Assembly: GCF_009372235.1 (NCBI RefSeq)
Contig: NZ_ML762922.1
Coordinates: 235,503 to 299,502 of the forward strand
Length of the DNA stretch: 64,000 nt
From: Dickeya oryzae
GTDB lineage: Bacteria > Pseudomonadota > Gammaproteobacteria > Enterobacterales > Enterobacteriaceae
Reading direction: 5' to 3'
How positions within the stretch are numbered: the first letter of the stretch is position 1; each line of letters starts with the position of its first letter. The notes under the pieces are model-generated. The model saw nothing but the letters and a program-made list of their open reading frames with translations. It did no database searches and had not been told where the DNA came from. The translations under genes were made by a program, and so were the position numbers. Positions 41,268 to 49,534 of this stretch are shown piece after piece.

Positions 41268-41567
41268 ATGACAAAACCAGCATCAACCAGCAAAACAGCC
41301 CGTAAACAGTACACACCCGAATTCCGCGATGAAGCCCTGAAACTCGCTGAACACATCGGTGTCGCTGCCGCTGCCCGCGAGCTCAGCCTGTATGAATCCC
41401 AGCTCTACAACTGGCGCAGTAAACAACAGCAACAGATGACCTCCTCAGAGCGCGAGAATGAACTGGCGGCCGAAAATGCCCGTCTCAAACGCCAACTGGC
41501 GGAACAGGCTGAGGAGCTGGCCATTCTCCAAAAGGCTGCGACATACTTCGCGAAGCGCCTGAAATGA
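41268..41567 (+). CDS. IS3-family transposase OrfA
   Basis: A 99-residue helix-turn-helix protein ([40 protein letters not shown]) followed by a leucine-zipper-like coiled coil ([37 protein letters not shown]). It binds the IS ends. It overlaps orfB by four bases, the place of programmed -1 frameshifting that makes the OrfAB transposase in this family. Confidence 0.92.
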   Translation: MTKPASTSKTARKQYTPEFRDEALKLAEHIGVAAAARELSLYESQLYNWRSKQQQQMTSSERENELAAENARLKRQLAEQAEELAILQKAATYFAKRLK

Positions 41568-42407
41568 AGTATGTCTTTATTGAAAAGCATCGGGCAGAGT
41601 TCAGTATCAAAGCGATGTGTCGGGTGCTTCGGGTTGCCCGAAGCGGCTGGTATGCCTGGTGTCTGCGTCGTCACCAACTGAGCCACCGGCAACAGTTCCG
41701 GCTCGTTTGTGATGATGCTGTTCGCAACGCATTCGCTGAGGCAAAACAGCGCTATGGTGCACCACGCCTTGCTGATGAGTTGCCGGAGTACAACATCAAA
41801 ACCATCGCCGCCAGCCTGCGCCGTCAGGGATTACGGGCAAAAGCCAGCCGAAAATTCAGCCCGGTCAGCTACCGTGAACATGGTCTGCCGGTATCGGAAA
41901 ACCTGCTGAAGCAGGACTTTATCGCCAGCGGCCCGAACCAGAAGTGGGTGGGTGACATCACTTACTTACGTACAGATGAGGGCTGGCTGTATCTGGCGGT
42001 GGTGATGGACCTGTGGTCTCGTGCCGTTATTGGCTGGTCGATGTCCGCACGAATGACGGCGAAACTGGCCTGCGATGCGTTACAGATGGCACTCTGGCGG
42101 CGTAAACGCCCGAAAAACGTTATCGTTCGGCGGGCAGTACTGTTCAACGGATTATCAGGCATTACTGAAGCGGCACAGCCTGCACGGCAGCATGAGCGCA
42201 AAAGGTTGTTGCTACGATAATGCGTGCGCGGAAAGCTTCTTTCATTCACTGAAAGTGGAATGTATCCACGGAGAGCGTTTTAGCGACCGTGAAATTATGC
42301 GGACGACGGTATTTAATTATATCGAGTGTGATTACAATCGGTGGCGTCGTCACAGTGCCTGTGGCGGTCTCAGCCCGGAACAGTTTGAAAACAAAAACCT
42401 CGCTTAG
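41564..42407 (+). pseudogene. IS3-family transposase OrfB, frameshifted
   Basis: The DDE integrase-core OrfB: the HTH_21-like start ([28 protein letters not shown]) and the first catalytic Asp in [29 protein letters not shown]. At about 42128 roughly 11 bases are missing compared with the usual IVHTDRGGQYCS, deleting the second catalytic Asp and shifting the frame. The rest ([44 protein letters not shown], carrying the catalytic Glu) is intact in the next frame to 42407. The transposase is dead. Confidence 0.92.
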
Positions 42408-42437
42408 GGCTGTGTCCACATTACGTGGGTAGGATCA

Positions 42438-43126
42438 TCTAGACATGCCAACTGCTCACGACTAACTACAGCAAGGACTTCCTTCCCTACCAGAGACAAT
42501 CCGTCATGGCATCATACAAGCCACTGGAATGTCCCCCGAACGATCAGCCTCTTAAAAGCACAACGTGTTGATCGCCTATCTGATCGACATATCTCAAGTA
42601 ACCATTCTTCTCTGTATCTTCCGCAGTGAAACGGCACTACACAGCGCGTATACAAAGTTATGTGTAGCATGCCAAGGCAACTTTATTTTCATCAAGAAAT
42701 AACTATCCCAACACAAAAGTCCATTTAATATAGTGTGGCATTTTTTTCCTCTGTAAAAATCAAACTTCAATAAATTATATACTATGTTTCGATTTTTAAC
42801 TCCAGGAGCATTGCTCATCTCAATCTTATAGAAAAGCTAATGACTCTTAAGGAAAAATGTTTAAAATTATTACAATCGCAATTGCAATAAAGCGACATTA
42901 TTATCATTTTTTGTTTATTTTCTTGTTCAAGAATGGTGCAAATTAAATATAAAACCAAGAAAATTAAAAAAACAACACTATCTGTTTACCATTTGAAATA
43001 TTTTCATAAAAAAAACAAACAAGCATATTCAGATTTTATTATTGAAAAAAAGAAGAAAAACTCATAAAACGAAAACAGGGCCAAACGATAGTATTCGTTA
43101 ATAAAATAAAGATTAAGGAGGATATA
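42438..43126 (+). promoter_or_regulatory. AT-rich upstream region of the microcin operon
   Basis: About 690 bases, strongly AT-rich from 42600 on, with no supported gene. It must hold the promoter of the heptapeptide gene; TTGAAA at 43043-43048 is one possible -35, but no convincing -10 at proper spacing follows. The E. coli mcc promoter is stationary-phase and CRP controlled; I see no clear CRP site here. Confidence 0.4.
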
Positions 43127-43150
43127 ATGATTAGCGTATCCAGCAACTAA
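43127..43150 (+). CDS. mccA: Microcin C-like heptapeptide precursor (mccA)
   Basis: A seven-codon gene: ATG ATT AGC GTA TCC AGC AAC TAA, giving M-I-S-V-S-S-N. It has a perfect AAGGAGG ribosome binding site (43115-43121) five bases before the ATG. In E. coli, MccA is M-R-T-G-N-A-N, also seven residues with a C-terminal Asn, which MccB converts to an N-P-linked AMP conjugate; after import the peptide is trimmed and the aspartyl-adenylate analogue blocks aspartyl-tRNA synthetase. The length, terminal Asn, following hairpin and the mccB homologue 66 bases downstream all fit. The peptide sequence differs at five of seven positions from the E. coli one. Confidence 0.9.
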   Translation: MISVSSN

Positions 43151-43164
43151 TTGCATGCCAAATA

Positions 43165-43197
43165 GACGGGGAAGGTCCTCCCCGTCATCCTCTTTTA
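43165..43197 (+). terminator. Hairpin between mccA and mccB (partial terminator)
   Basis: Stem GACGGGGA (43165-43172) pairs perfectly with TCCCCGTC (43179-43186), loop AGGTCC, followed by a T-rich stretch. In E. coli the mccA-mccB hairpin works as a ribosome-influenced terminator that makes mccA mRNA far more abundant than mccB mRNA. The same layout suggests the same role. Confidence 0.82.
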
Positions 43198-43216
43198 TTA
43201 AATGGAAATTTAACAT

Positions 43217-44266
43217 ATGCTTTATACTGGCAAATATATTCAAGTCGGGCGTTATAAAAAAGGAGGAGTCTTCGGAGTAGGCTCTAAGCAGATTATCTTT
43301 AACGAAAGAATAGACTTTGAAGATATCGTCAAAATAGCAAGTTTTTGGAAAACCCCGTCAGACCCAAATAGCTTCGTTGAAAAAGCAAAAAAAAATTTTC
43401 CTGAAATGTCGGTTTCAAAAATCGAGAATTGTATTCAGTTTCTTTTTGATAACAACAGTTTAATGGAAAATAATGACTTCAACAGCAATGACAGGTATAG
43501 CCGAAATAGCCTGTATTATAATTATATGGGTGCTAATTCAAAAGACGTTCAGGAAAAAATCCAGAATTCTTCTGTCACCCTTATTGGATGTGGAGGGATA
43601 GGTAATCATCTATCCTATCTATTAGCGACATCTGGTATCGGAAAAATAACATTAGTAGACAATGATAAAGTTGAGCTAAGCAACCTCACTCGCCAAGTTC
43701 TGTTTACAGAGAAGGATGTTGGAAATTCGAAGACAGAGGTGTTGAAGCGTGAACTTTTAAAACGAAGAAATGATGTTGCCATAGATATAATTGAATGTAC
43801 TATCACTTCTGAAGATGACTTATATAAAATACCAAAATCAGACATCTTTATAATTTCCGCCGACCATCCTTTTAGCTTAATGGATTGGGTAAATTCATAC
43901 TGTGTCGCGCATAATCAACCTTATATCAATGTAGGTTATATTAATGACATCTCCGTAGTCGGACCATTTTTTATCCCTGGAGTCACCTCCTGTTTTAAAT
44001 GTGCAGAAATCACACCAGACTATACGCAAAAGGATAGTTTAAGTGATTATTTAAAAATAATTAATGGTGATTTCAAAGCTGCAACGTTTCCAGGAGTGAA
44101 TGGCGTGGCGGCTTCGTATGCATTTGGCGATATCATCAAGTTTTTAGGTGGCTTTGGTGATATTTTAAGTAAAAATAAAAGAATAGGAATACACTCCTCC
44201 ATAATTAAAATTGAAGAGCAATTGATTCCCAAAAATGAGAGGTGCTTCGTATGTTCTCGCCTATGA
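43217..44266 (+). CDS. mccB: MccB-like heptapeptide adenylyltransferase
   Basis: A 349-residue E1/ThiF-type enzyme very like E. coli MccB, which uses two ATP to turn the C-terminal Asn of the heptapeptide into a succinimide and then a phosphoramidate-linked AMP. Residues 1-90 are the peptide-clamp domain (GRYKKGGVFGVGSKQ). Then RYSRNSLYYNYMGAN (93-107), nucleotide loop GCGGIGNH (124-131), DND (148-150), SNLTRQVLF (155-163), DVGNSKTEVLKRELLKR, and SADHPF near 214. The structural zinc Cys are C259/C262 and C343/C346. This long shared pattern separates it from ThiF, MoeB and ubiquitin-like E1s. Its ATG has a weak ribosome binding site. It overlaps the exporter gene. Confidence 0.96.
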   Translation: MLYTGKYIQVGRYKKGGVFGVGSKQIIFNERIDFEDIVKIASFWKTPSDPNSFVEKAKKNFPEMSVSKIENCIQFLFDNNSLMENNDFNSNDRYSRNSLYYNYMGANSKDVQEKIQNSSVTLIGCGGIGNHLSYLLATSGIGKITLVDNDKVELSNLTRQVLFTEKDVGNSKTEVLKRELLKRRNDVAIDIIECTITSEDDLYKIPKSDIFIISADHPFSLMDWVNSYCVAHNQPYINVGYINDISVVGPFFIPGVTSCFKCAEITPDYTQKDSLSDYLKIINGDFKAATFPGVNGVAASYAFGDIIKFLGGFGDILSKNKRIGIHSSIIKIEEQLIPKNERCFVCSRL

Positions 44267-45462
44267 AAAAACTCATTCTATTCAATGTATTATTTAATTC
44301 ATTCAGAATGCTCATAGGAGCAACGTCTGCTATCTATCTATTAAATCACGGACTTAGCTTGATCGATCTTGCATTCATGAAGACTATGCAATCCGTGATA
44401 TTTTTTATGCTTGATATTCCTTCATCATATTTAGCCGATAAAATCAGCCGCAAGTACATGTTAGTTTTATCGGTTATTTTTGGTGGGTTATGGCTGATTA
44501 TAACAGGAATAGCCGAAAGTAAAGCCATATTTTATTTAGCCGAAGTATTCAACTCTTTCTCGTTAAGTATATTTGGTGGAGTCTATTTTTCATATCTCAT
44601 AGATAATACTCAGGATAATGAAAAAGAAGAAATTCATAAAATCCTTGGAAAAAGCAACAAGTACCAGTATTTATTTATGGCTTTTAGTGCACTCTTAGGC
44701 TCCTATCTTTCTTCATACAATGACAGACTGGTATGGATTCTAGCTGGCTCCGGATGCCTACTGATTGTCATGACTCTGACATGGTCCTTACCTAAACCGG
44801 TAGTGAAGAAAAGACTTGAGAAATCCTCTATTTTGGGAGACTTGAAAAAAATCTATGATATTATCAATGACAACTCATCCTCCCTTCACCTTATATTTAT
44901 TGCCTTAGCGGCCAATATGGTCTATTTCCAGATAATCTTACAATATTGGCAGCCTTTCGTTAGTGATAGTTTGAAATTCTATTCCCCAAACGATACCTTT
45001 TATGGTTTTTTATTTCTTTTCATATTAATTGCGCAATCAATTTCAGGTTGGATCAGTTCCAACGTAAAAAGCAATGCAAAGCTTTATTTTTATAGCATGA
45101 TGTTGTTATGGCTCTCCAATATAATCTGCTTAGTAGGATTATTGCAATATAACCTTCTTATTCCTGTTTCATTAGTTATTATGTTCGGTGCAAACCAAAC
45201 ACTAACTATGTCTCTCAGAGCACATTACCACTCTCTGATTTCATCTGAACTGAGATCAACATTTGACTCACTGCTATCTTCGCTATCTAAATTAGTTATT
45301 TTGGTTTTAATGCCAGGAGTCGTACTGCTGACTCAACGATACGGATGGCTGTGTTTAACTTCTGTTTTAGTCGGTTTAACTGTTTTCGCCTCTATCTCAT
45401 CGTTGCTTATGAAATTAGGAAAGAGGAACTCATCTATCGTGATCCCAGAGGAGGGCATGTAA
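44251..45462 (+). CDS. mccC: MFS exporter of the microcin (MccC-like)
   Basis: A 403-residue major facilitator superfamily protein with about 12 membrane helices; E. coli MccC, which exports microcin C and so contributes to self-protection, has nearly the same length and the same place in the operon. The MFS loop 2-3 signature is seen as SYLADKISRKYMLVLS (about residues 56-71). The start at 44251 follows GAGAGG with eight-base spacing; GTG 44242 and ATG 44263 are alternatives. It overlaps mccB by 16 bases, so translation is coupled. Confidence 0.88.
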   Translation: MFSPMKKLILFNVLFNSFRMLIGATSAIYLLNHGLSLIDLAFMKTMQSVIFFMLDIPSSYLADKISRKYMLVLSVIFGGLWLIITGIAESKAIFYLAEVFNSFSLSIFGGVYFSYLIDNTQDNEKEEIHKILGKSNKYQYLFMAFSALLGSYLSSYNDRLVWILAGSGCLLIVMTLTWSLPKPVVKKRLEKSSILGDLKKIYDIINDNSSSLHLIFIALAANMVYFQIILQYWQPFVSDSLKFYSPNDTFYGFLFLFILIAQSISGWISSNVKSNAKLYFYSMMLLWLSNIICLVGLLQYNLLIPVSLVIMFGANQTLTMSLRAHYHSLISSELRSTFDSLLSSLSKLVILVLMPGVVLLTQRYGWLCLTSVLVGLTVFASISSLLMKLGKRNSSIVIPEEGM

Positions 45463-46221
45463 ATGGATTATTTAAAAAAACAATTTAAAATCTTCAAAGA
45501 AAATATTAAAAACGGATATTCAATAGATGATTTTGCAGCTGTGAAAGTTTATGCACAAAAGCTATTTTGTGAAAAAATATCCACAATGAATAATAATAGC
45601 TACCTTGAGGTCGGTTGTGGCGGCTCACTCTCCGTTCATTATTTAAGCAAACATGATAATGTCATATCTTATGGATTGGATTACGATGACATGGCTATTG
45701 AGTACTCGCAATTTCTTAAGAAACAGTTAAATTCAAATGCTGTAATTTTAAAAGGAAATGCGTTCTCACTCCCCTTTGACGACAACAGCATAGATTGCGT
45801 TTTTTCTATTGGAATGATAGAGCATTACGGTAAAGAAGAACAGTTAAAGATTTTGACAGAAATGGCACGAGTCGCAAAGAAAAACCTGATTATGGGAATT
45901 CCAAATTATAAGGAAAGCAGTGCTTCTTATCATATTATTAAACACGGTGATGAAGAACATCTTGATTGCGATCTGGAAGAGCTGGCTAATGCTTTACCTA
46001 GTAAAAAAATCTTCTTTGATGGACGAGGACTGTTCATGGCCAAAAGGGATGTGGACAAAAATGAAAAGTATAAAGAATTTATTATTAATGCCTACCCAAA
46101 TCTTTATAAAGATGTATTTCTTTCACACGATATTGAAGATTTGATTGCACATGAAAGAACAGCGCCACCTGAAACACGACGAAAGCATGGATTTATTGAG
46201 TATTTTGTTGCCACTATATAA
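45463..46221 (+). CDS. Class I SAM-dependent methyltransferase of the microcin operon
   Basis: A 252-residue Methyltransf_11-type protein starting directly at the mccC stop, with GAGGAGGG upstream. The SAM motif I is YLEVGCGGSLSVHYL (47-61), motif II GLDYDDMAIEYS, then GNAFSLPFDDNSIDCVFSIGMIEHYG. In E. coli the third biosynthetic gene, mccD, is also a SAM-fold protein that adds an aminopropyl group to the phosphate together with the MccE N-terminal domain; other microcin C-like clusters use SAM-type enzymes to alter the base. So this gene likely tailors the peptidyl nucleotide, by methylation or a related transfer. Which one cannot be read from sequence. Confidence 0.82.
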   Translation: MDYLKKQFKIFKENIKNGYSIDDFAAVKVYAQKLFCEKISTMNNNSYLEVGCGGSLSVHYLSKHDNVISYGLDYDDMAIEYSQFLKKQLNSNAVILKGNAFSLPFDDNSIDCVFSIGMIEHYGKEEQLKILTEMARVAKKNLIMGIPNYKESSASYHIIKHGDEEHLDCDLEELANALPSKKIFFDGRGLFMAKRDVDKNEKYKEFIINAYPNLYKDVFLSHDIEDLIAHERTAPPETRRKHGFIEYFVATI

Positions 46222-46260
46222 AAACCAAGAAGATATACTATTTATCTGTAAAATATAAAC

Positions 46261-46359
46261 ACGCCTCGCTACAAAGCCATCGGCAATTCCATGGCCGTAC
46301 CATGCGTGGCGTGGCTGGGTCAACGTCTGCTCCAGGCATTACAACCGTCCAAGTTATAG
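46261..46359 (+). pseudogene. 3' fragment of the C5 cytosine methyltransferase
   Basis: The frame reads TPRYKAIGNSMAVPCVAWLG then QRLLQALQPSKL and stops. RYKAIGNSMAVPV is the highly conserved final motif (motif X) of Dcm-type methyltransferases. It is in the same direction as the 5' fragment at 40817-41068. The central catalytic and target-recognition part of the gene is gone, replaced by the IS3 element and the microcin cluster. Confidence 0.85.
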
Positions 46360-46741
46360 AACAGAGTTGTGTGTCGTTCGATAGCAGCAATACTCACAGG
46401 AGGTATGTGTTCTTACCAGCACCGCGTTGTATTACTTCTCTACGAGGATTTTGATCTCCCCACACATCCTCTCTACGAGGGGATTTGTCTACCGTAATCA
46501 GTGCCAATATGGGCGCAACCTGATGCGTTTTGTTCCACGCACGCGGGCCATCATCACGCCATTCTGAATATATGTTCGCTGGCGTAGCTGGCAACATCCC
46601 AGGCAGTCAAGGCCATCAAGACTGCGGCACGCTGATAGCGTGTTGGCTTTCGCTATCACAGGGCGCTTAGCGTCCATTCGTTCCACCCACAAGGGCCCCC
46701 ATCCCTTGAGGCTGGGGAGTTCCTTTTTTGGAGACTTTCCC
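46360..46741. other. Gene-free stretch before the next ICE gene
   Basis: No supported gene. GC content returns to the ICE level. Close to 46440-46480 CTCTACGAGG occurs twice (about 46438 and 46471). A short hairpin (CCCCA ... TGGGG, about 46697-46717) precedes the T-rich CCTTTTTT and the start of the next gene. Confidence 0.4.
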
Positions 46742-47539
46742 ATGGATCATCAAACCATTCGCAATCAGATGCAGTCATTGGTGCGTGACCACGTTCCATC
46801 TAATGCCCGCAGCTTCAAATTCAACATTTTCGACGGACAGCCCAAAGTGTCTACACTGGGCTTTCACATTGATCCCAAACCTTTTGAGGGAAAAATCATC
46901 GCCAGGACGGAGGATGCCATTGTCGTCAAGACCGGCCGAATCGAGTTCGCCGTGCTTGACCGGACTCTTGTGACCGAAGATCCGGACGAAGGTGCCAAGG
47001 TACACGTAGAGCCCTATGCGCGGCACCGCTTCGACGGCCTTCGTGCAGACACACCCGAAGAGCGCACCGAATACACCGCCGATGGCACGCCCTACAAGCT
47101 CAAGACATATATTCTCGGCTCTGCCCCCGCCAGGCTTCCGATCCCACAACCTCGCTGCCCAGAGTTACAGGAACTTATCAGGCAACTGGAGGAGCTACCG
47201 GCCCCCGATGGCTTCCGTCGTATTACACACCTGTTGGTTGATGCCGGTGCGCGGGATTTCACCTGGGTCGATCCGCTGCCCCAGGACATCATCGCCACAC
47301 CACCGGCGATCAGCTTCAACACAAGCACAGCGAAATTCGATGGCCGTGTCACCGTGCAATACGAGCGCGCCGACGACCTCTATGCCGTGGTGCTGCGTCA
47401 CGATGGAGAGTTGGTCGAACGGGTTGACGGTGTGTTCTTCGATAGCCTCGGGGAGGTACTACTCAGGCTGATCGATGATGGAAGCTGGCGTCGCATACGT
47501 GTGTGCACCATTCAAAAGCCGCTACGGCGTAAGTCATGA
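46742..47539 (+). CDS. Conserved ICE accessory protein, function unknown
   Basis: A 265-residue protein starting MDHQTIRNQMQSLVRDHV. It has mixed alpha/beta segments (NIFDGQPKVSTLGFHIDPKPFEGKIIARTEDAIVVKTGRIEFAVLDRTLV; near the end VTVQYERADDLYAVVLRHDGELVERVDGVFFDSLGEVL). I believe similar proteins occur at this place in SPI-7/PFGI-1 elements but cannot name the family. The open frame extends upstream, but the ATG at 46742 fits the conserved start. It follows a hairpin leader. Confidence 0.7.
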   Translation: MDHQTIRNQMQSLVRDHVPSNARSFKFNIFDGQPKVSTLGFHIDPKPFEGKIIARTEDAIVVKTGRIEFAVLDRTLVTEDPDEGAKVHVEPYARHRFDGLRADTPEERTEYTADGTPYKLKTYILGSAPARLPIPQPRCPELQELIRQLEELPAPDGFRRITHLLVDAGARDFTWVDPLPQDIIATPPAISFNTSTAKFDGRVTVQYERADDLYAVVLRHDGELVERVDGVFFDSLGEVLLRLIDDGSWRRIRVCTIQKPLRRKS

Positions 47540-47687
47540 CGCTGCAGAAACAACCCGTCTACACGCCGGGTTAGCTGACAAACATCGTTTATTTACCGCG
47601 CCGCTACTGGGGCGCGCGTCAATGCCTCGTCGCCAGACAACGGTTCTTCACCGTATTGCCCGGCATACCATTATCTCAGGAGTACCT

Positions 47688-48053
47688 ATGACTTTACGCT
47701 TCAAAGGAGCCGAATTGCGGCCCGTCATCGCCGAAGCTGTTGCCAATCAGTGCCGCATCATTCTGGTCAAGGATCAGGGTGTTTATTGGCTCGCCGAGCA
47801 TGGTGAGCGCCATCCCGATGGGCGTCAAAAGCTGATCGCCTACGCGGTTGGCTGCAACCCGGACATTGACCCCTTTGACGACTGGTGGGAGCGTTCACAC
47901 GCTGAGTTCGGTGGTGATGATTTTGGCGAATTTTTCGAGCCCCGCGACAGGGTGTTTACCCGCATCCTGGATGGTGCAGGCGATCTCCACGTGTCCGCTA
48001 CCGCAACACAGATTTTCCTGCAAGTTGTGGCGATACCCCCCGATAGTAACTGA
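47688..48053 (+). CDS. DUF3085-like ICE protein
   Basis: A 121-residue protein (MTLRFKGAELRPVIAEAVANQCRIILVKDQGVYWLAEHGE..., LIAYAVGCNPDIDPFDDWWERSHAEFGGDDFGEFFEP) that resembles DUF3085 of ICE accessory regions. Function unknown. AGGAG at 47678 supports the ATG at 47688; the longer open frame upstream lies in a leader with hairpins (for instance around 47601-47620). Confidence 0.72.
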   Translation: MTLRFKGAELRPVIAEAVANQCRIILVKDQGVYWLAEHGERHPDGRQKLIAYAVGCNPDIDPFDDWWERSHAEFGGDDFGEFFEPRDRVFTRILDGAGDLHVSATATQIFLQVVAIPPDSN

Positions 48054-48558
48054 CCTTCGCCCCCCGTAGCCCCCTTGATGGGGGCTTCTTTCCCCTCGCG
48101 CCAGACTCTCCGCCACTGATGCGTATCAGCCTGCAGCCGACCACTACGGACCATTCAGCCAGCTATATCCTGAAAACATTTGTATGCGCGGCCCATTCAA
48201 GATCAACTCCCCGACCTGCACCAATGTTTCCGGTACGACAGCCTTTTCCTGAATAAATGGCACACGAAAATAGGGAACGGCTTCAGTTCACGTTTCTCAT
48301 CGCACTTGCATTGCGGGCGCAGGCAGTCTGTCTGCATGTTTTGCTGACGTTGTCAGCGACATGCCACGCAACCCCGGCCCCAGGTTGCGGTGCGGCGAAA
48401 ACCGCATGGCCAAGCCAGTTCGCACAGCATCCTCACGCGAACGACCACCGGCTTATACCGGTAGTGGATGCCTCTGCCTTATCAACCCATCGCGGGGTTA
48501 CACACCCCCGCAATCGGGCCTGGTGTGTCTCCGCTTCATTTTTAATGGAGATGTCATC
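48054..48558 (+). promoter_or_regulatory. Leader with two hairpins before the STY4534-like gene
   Basis: No supported gene in about 500 bases. Near the end GCGGGG/CCCCCGC (about 48490-48511) and TCTCC ... GGAGA (about 48527-48551) form hairpins just before the start codon, the second one burying the GGAGA ribosome binding site. Confidence 0.45.
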
Positions 48559-49452
48559 ATGGTTCATTCTACTTCAGGCGAAAAAGCCTATTTCGATCTG
48601 CACACCGAAGGTTACGGTCGTCTGCAGCGAGTGCGGGAAGTTCCCGTACGTGGCGGCCGCCGTGCCCAGCCCTTCCTGGCTTGCACCATCGCCGCGCTGG
48701 TTGGCTCTGCCAAAGAGCCGGTCATCCGCTATTTTGATGTCAAAGTCTCGGGTGCCGAGGCTAAAAAACTGGTCGAACACTATATCGGTACGAATAATCC
48801 GCAGCAGTGCCCGGTGGTCAAGTTCCGGCTGGGGGATCTGTGGAGTGATGCATTCATCCGTCCCGGTGGTGAGCGCAAGGGTGAACCCGCAGCCAGCCTC
48901 AAAGGTAGACTTCTGAAGGCTGAATTGATTGACCCCGCCACACTGGCGGCAATCGAACAGTACGAACTTATCACCCGAGGCATTGGTTATCTCAATCGCC
49001 CCATAGACGTCACACCGAAGGAGGGTGACCCGTTCCTCACATGCACCATCGGTGCACTAGCCGGGCCTGTTGAAGAACCGGAATACCGATACATCAACAC
49101 CATCGTGACCGCTCCGGAAGCTCAGCATCTGGTGCGCCGTTGTGTGCAAGCCGTCGAGGCCCAGCGCAAGGTGTTGATCGCCTTCCGTCTCAATGACATG
49201 AAAGCGAACCCATACCTTCGCAAGAAGGGCGAGCATGCCGGCGAACCGGCAGCGAGTCTGGAGTCCAGGCTAATACATATTGGCCAGATTAAGATAGATG
49301 GACAACGAGTCTATCCAACGGCCAACCAGGCCTCCTCAGAATCAGAAAGTCCTGACAACAGCGCAGATATGCCGCCTACAACATCGGGTACACACGAGCC
49401 TGAAGCGCAATTTTCAGCAGAAGAAGAGTCCGCTCTCGCAACCTCACGCTAA
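48559..49452 (+). CDS. STY4534-like (DUF3577) ICE protein with duplicated domain
   Basis: A 297-residue protein of the STY4534 family, annotated as an ICE replication protein. It contains two related copies of one domain. Copy 1 (about 15-125) has FLACTIAALVGSAKEPVIRYFDVKVSGAEAKKLVE and GEPAASLKGRL. Copy 2 (about 150-250) has FLTCTIGALAGPVEEPEYRYINTIVTAPEAQHLVR and GEPAASLESRL. The C-terminal 50 residues are acidic and disordered. The start at 48559 is the family start; upstream codons lie in the leader. Single-domain versions are usual as I recall, so duplication is notable. Confidence 0.75.
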   Translation: MVHSTSGEKAYFDLHTEGYGRLQRVREVPVRGGRRAQPFLACTIAALVGSAKEPVIRYFDVKVSGAEAKKLVEHYIGTNNPQQCPVVKFRLGDLWSDAFIRPGGERKGEPAASLKGRLLKAELIDPATLAAIEQYELITRGIGYLNRPIDVTPKEGDPFLTCTIGALAGPVEEPEYRYINTIVTAPEAQHLVRRCVQAVEAQRKVLIAFRLNDMKANPYLRKKGEHAGEPAASLESRLIHIGQIKIDGQRVYPTANQASSESESPDNSADMPPTTSGTHEPEAQFSAEEESALATSR

Positions 49453-49461
49453 GCCGATCAG

Positions 49462-49493
49462 CAAGACCTCACATTGGGGTCTTGTCTCTTTTT
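49462..49493 (+). terminator. Terminator after the STY4534-like gene
   Basis: CAAGACC (49462-49468) pairs with GGTCTTG (49478-49484) and is followed by TCTCTTTTT, a standard intrinsic terminator. Confidence 0.85.
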
Positions 49494-49534
49494 CCAGGTC
49501 TATCGCCAGTAAAACGCATCTAAGGAGATTCAGC

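Larger units (their letters stand above)
41201..42437 (+). mobile_element. IS3-family insertion sequence (inactive)
   Basis: About 1.24 kb bounded by terminal inverted repeats TGATCYTACCCAC..TAATGTGGACAC (left from 41201, right to 42437), with the usual orfA/orfB pair overlapping by ATGA. It is inactivated by a small deletion in orfB. A lone copy of one end is present at 17095-17115. It lies between the dcm fragment and the microcin cluster and may have helped bring the cluster in. Confidence 0.85.

Noticed and set aside
43004..43243. A minus-strand 79-codon frame upstream of mccB
   Set aside because: It is the complement of the AT-rich leader and covers the heptapeptide gene and hairpin; Phe/Leu-rich by base composition only.
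43217..44266. Housekeeping ThiF/MoeB or ubiquitin-like E1 in place of MccB
   Set aside because: The N-terminal peptide-clamp region, the RYSRN...GAN segment and the preceding seven-codon Asn-ending gene are specific to MccB; no thi or moa genes are nearby.
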